This document shows, piece by piece, positions 62,963 through 64,000 of a stretch of DNA of 64,000 nucleotides; position 1 is the first letter of the stretch, and each line of letters opens with the position of its first letter. Source of the stretch: Anatilimnocola floriformis (GTDB lineage: Bacteria > Planctomycetota > Planctomycetia > Pirellulales > Pirellulaceae); the NCBI RefSeq assembly GCF_024256385.1, contig NZ_JAMLFW010000001.1:1054001-1118000 (forward strand), in the 5' to 3' direction. The translations under genes were made by a program, and so were the position numbers. The notes under the pieces are model-generated. The model was not told the DNA's origin. It saw only the letters and a program-made list of their open reading frames with translations, and searched no databases.

Positions 62963-64000
62963 ATGCAACGTATTTTCTGCGCATCTCTGGTCGTTCTAGT
63001 TAGCTTGGTCGCGAATTCATTCGCACAAGAATTCACACCGCCACCCAAAGCCGAGCGCGATTATCTCGCGGCCCTCTCCAAAGTCGGTGGCCGAGCGCAG
63101 GTTGATAGCGATTATCGAATCACGGAGGTCAATCTCGGCGCGGATTGCACCAACGAACAGCTGAAGACCATCGCCGCTTGCGAGCGGCTGACGACGCTGA
63201 GCATCAACAGCCGTCTGATCACCGACGAAGGTTTGGCTCATCTGCACAAGTTGAACAAACTGACCACGGTGACGATCATCGGCTCGAGCGCGACCAGCGA
63301 AGGCGTGGCGGCGTTGCGAGCCTCGCTGCCCGACGCAACTATTACGAGTCCTCGCAACGCCACCACTCGTCCTGCTGCACAGGCTGGCGGCGGAGCGCGG
63401 GATTCGGTTGCGCGTAGTTCTGGTTTCAACGGAGCGGGCGGCTTTGGTGGCATGGTCAGTCGAGCCACAATCCTGCTGCGCAATCCTGCCATTCAAGACG
63501 ATCTGAAACTGACGCCCGAGCAGAGGACGCAGATCGGCGAAGCGACGAACTCCAATGCCTTTAATGCAGTCATCAAGCTGATCGAAGACAAGGCGCAGGC
63601 CCTGCTGACAGCGGAGCAAAGAGCGCGATTACAGCAGCTGGAGTTGCAACAAGGTGGCGCGCTCGCGGTCATTCGGGCCGAAATTATTCCACAGCTGAAG
63701 ATCACGGAAGATCAGGTCGCCGCCATTCAAAAACTGAATGACGAGCTCGGCGAAGAATCTCGCGAGATCATGCGGCAAGCACTTACGCAGCGCGGCGCGG
63801 AGGAGAGCTCCGATGAGCTCGCGAAGAGACTGCGCGATAAGATTGCCGAGTTCAATAAGAAGCGAGAAGAGAAGATTCTCGCCTTGCTCAGTGACGATCA
63901 ACGCAAGGCTTGGTCAGCGCTCATTGGTCCCAAAGGACCGGAAGTGAGTGCATCGGCCAGCTTCTTTAGCAACGGCCCAGGAACGGCGGGAGGTCGCGAG
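62963..64000 (+). CDS. Exported LRR- and LTxxQ-containing protein, C-terminus cut off by the window
   Basis: Reading from ATG 62963, the frame stays open for 346 codons to the window end, so the gene is partial. MQRIFCASLVVLVSLVANSF is a signal peptide. A short leucine-rich-repeat-like region follows (ACERLTTLSINSRLITDEGL, AHLHKLNKLTTVTIIG), then a Gly/Arg-rich linker, and a helical region with LTPEQRTQIGEA, LTAEQRARLQQL and ITEDQVAAIQKL motifs as in Spy-like proteins. It is a typical planctomycete exported protein of unknown function. The ORF finder missed it because it has no stop in the window. Confidence 0.8.
   Translation, partial: MQRIFCASLVVLVSLVANSFAQEFTPPPKAERDYLAALSKVGGRAQVDSDYRITEVNLGADCTNEQLKTIAACERLTTLSINSRLITDEGLAHLHKLNKLTTVTIIGSSATSEGVAALRASLPDATITSPRNATTRPAAQAGGGARDSVARSSGFNGAGGFGGMVSRATILLRNPAIQDDLKLTPEQRTQIGEATNSNAFNAVIKLIEDKAQALLTAEQRARLQQLELQQGGALAVIRAEIIPQLKITEDQVAAIQKLNDELGEESREIMRQALTQRGAEESSDELAKRLRDKIAEFNKKREEKILALLSDDQRKAWSALIGPKGPEVSASASFFSNGPGTAGGRE

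Overview
The window looks like chromosomal DNA of a planctomycete, most likely a Pirellulales-type organism (inference from gene content). The markers are a DUF1501 / DUF1549-DUF1553 pair under an ECF sigma factor, a DUF1559 prepilin-like protein, a BBP7-type outer-membrane barrel, SHD1/WD40/c-heme fusions, small membrane proteins that start with NPYESP, EF-hand repeat proteins, several Uma2 (DUF820) nucleases, and intergenic DNA full of short palindromes. No tRNA, rRNA, CRISPR array, prophage or classical insertion sequence was recognised.

Layout. 1-6.7 kb: a partial minus-strand gene, then gatA, a RHH/VapC toxin-antitoxin pair, gatB, a Uma2 gene, a HEAT-repeat gene and a small conserved gene. 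6.7-17 kb (minus strand): DinB, two tandem HEAT/c-heme paralogues, VOC, GNAT and unknown proteins, then a disturbed Uma2/aspS zone (Uma2 stump, HEAT gene, detached copy of the aspS 3' end, intact Uma2, full aspS). 17-20.4 kb: oxyR-type regulator divergent from a lipoprotein-type katG, with TGCA-A(4-5)-TGCA palindromes between them. 20.5-26 kb: a nucleotidyltransferase with a small partner, an NPCBM-domain protein, another Uma2, and three small membrane proteins. 26-32.8 kb (minus strand): an ECF sigma, anti-sigma-like, coiled-coil, DUF1549/1553, DUF1501 cluster plus an LTxxQ protein. 32.9-40.5 kb: an ABC-2 permease, YCII, BBP7 barrel, and a glycosyltransferase-methyltransferase fusion with membrane partners. 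40.9-48.3 kb: trpBA, mutM, a FabZ-like dehydratase, a zinc-ribbon protein, fabI and a membrane-spliced P-loop ATPase. 48.3-64 kb: ABC exporter halves, an SDR, a large SHD1/cytochrome/WD40 protein, a prepilin-like protein, a Fur-family regulator, a DUF4261 protein, FlgM, a structured-RNA candidate, an EF-hand protein, a rhomboid, an AAA ATPase, a lipoprotein and a partial LRR/LTxxQ protein.

How the parts may work together. GatA/GatB and an AspRS with the RDHGG signature point to tRNA-dependent amidation, with AspRS probably non-discriminating. OxyR and KatG form a peroxide-response unit. FabZ and FabI are two steps of fatty-acid elongation. TrpB and TrpA form tryptophan synthase. The ECF/DUF1501 cluster is a typical but functionally unknown planctomycete unit.

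Most unusual observations: (1) a roughly 125-bp, about 80% identical, in-frame copy of the aspS 3' end directly behind a Uma2 gene, which suggests that Uma2 entered at the aspS 3' end and displaced the old tail; all four Uma2 loci here sit co-directionally 40-113 bp behind an unrelated stop codon. (2) A roughly 190-nt, hairpin-rich non-coding segment at 58.58-58.77 kb that resembles a mobile-element-type RNA but has no associated protein. (3) A perfect 30-bp inverted repeat between fur and the DUF4261 gene. (4) A 7-1-7 palindrome upstream of fur. (5) A P-loop ATPase whose Walker A and Walker B motifs are separated by a membrane hairpin.
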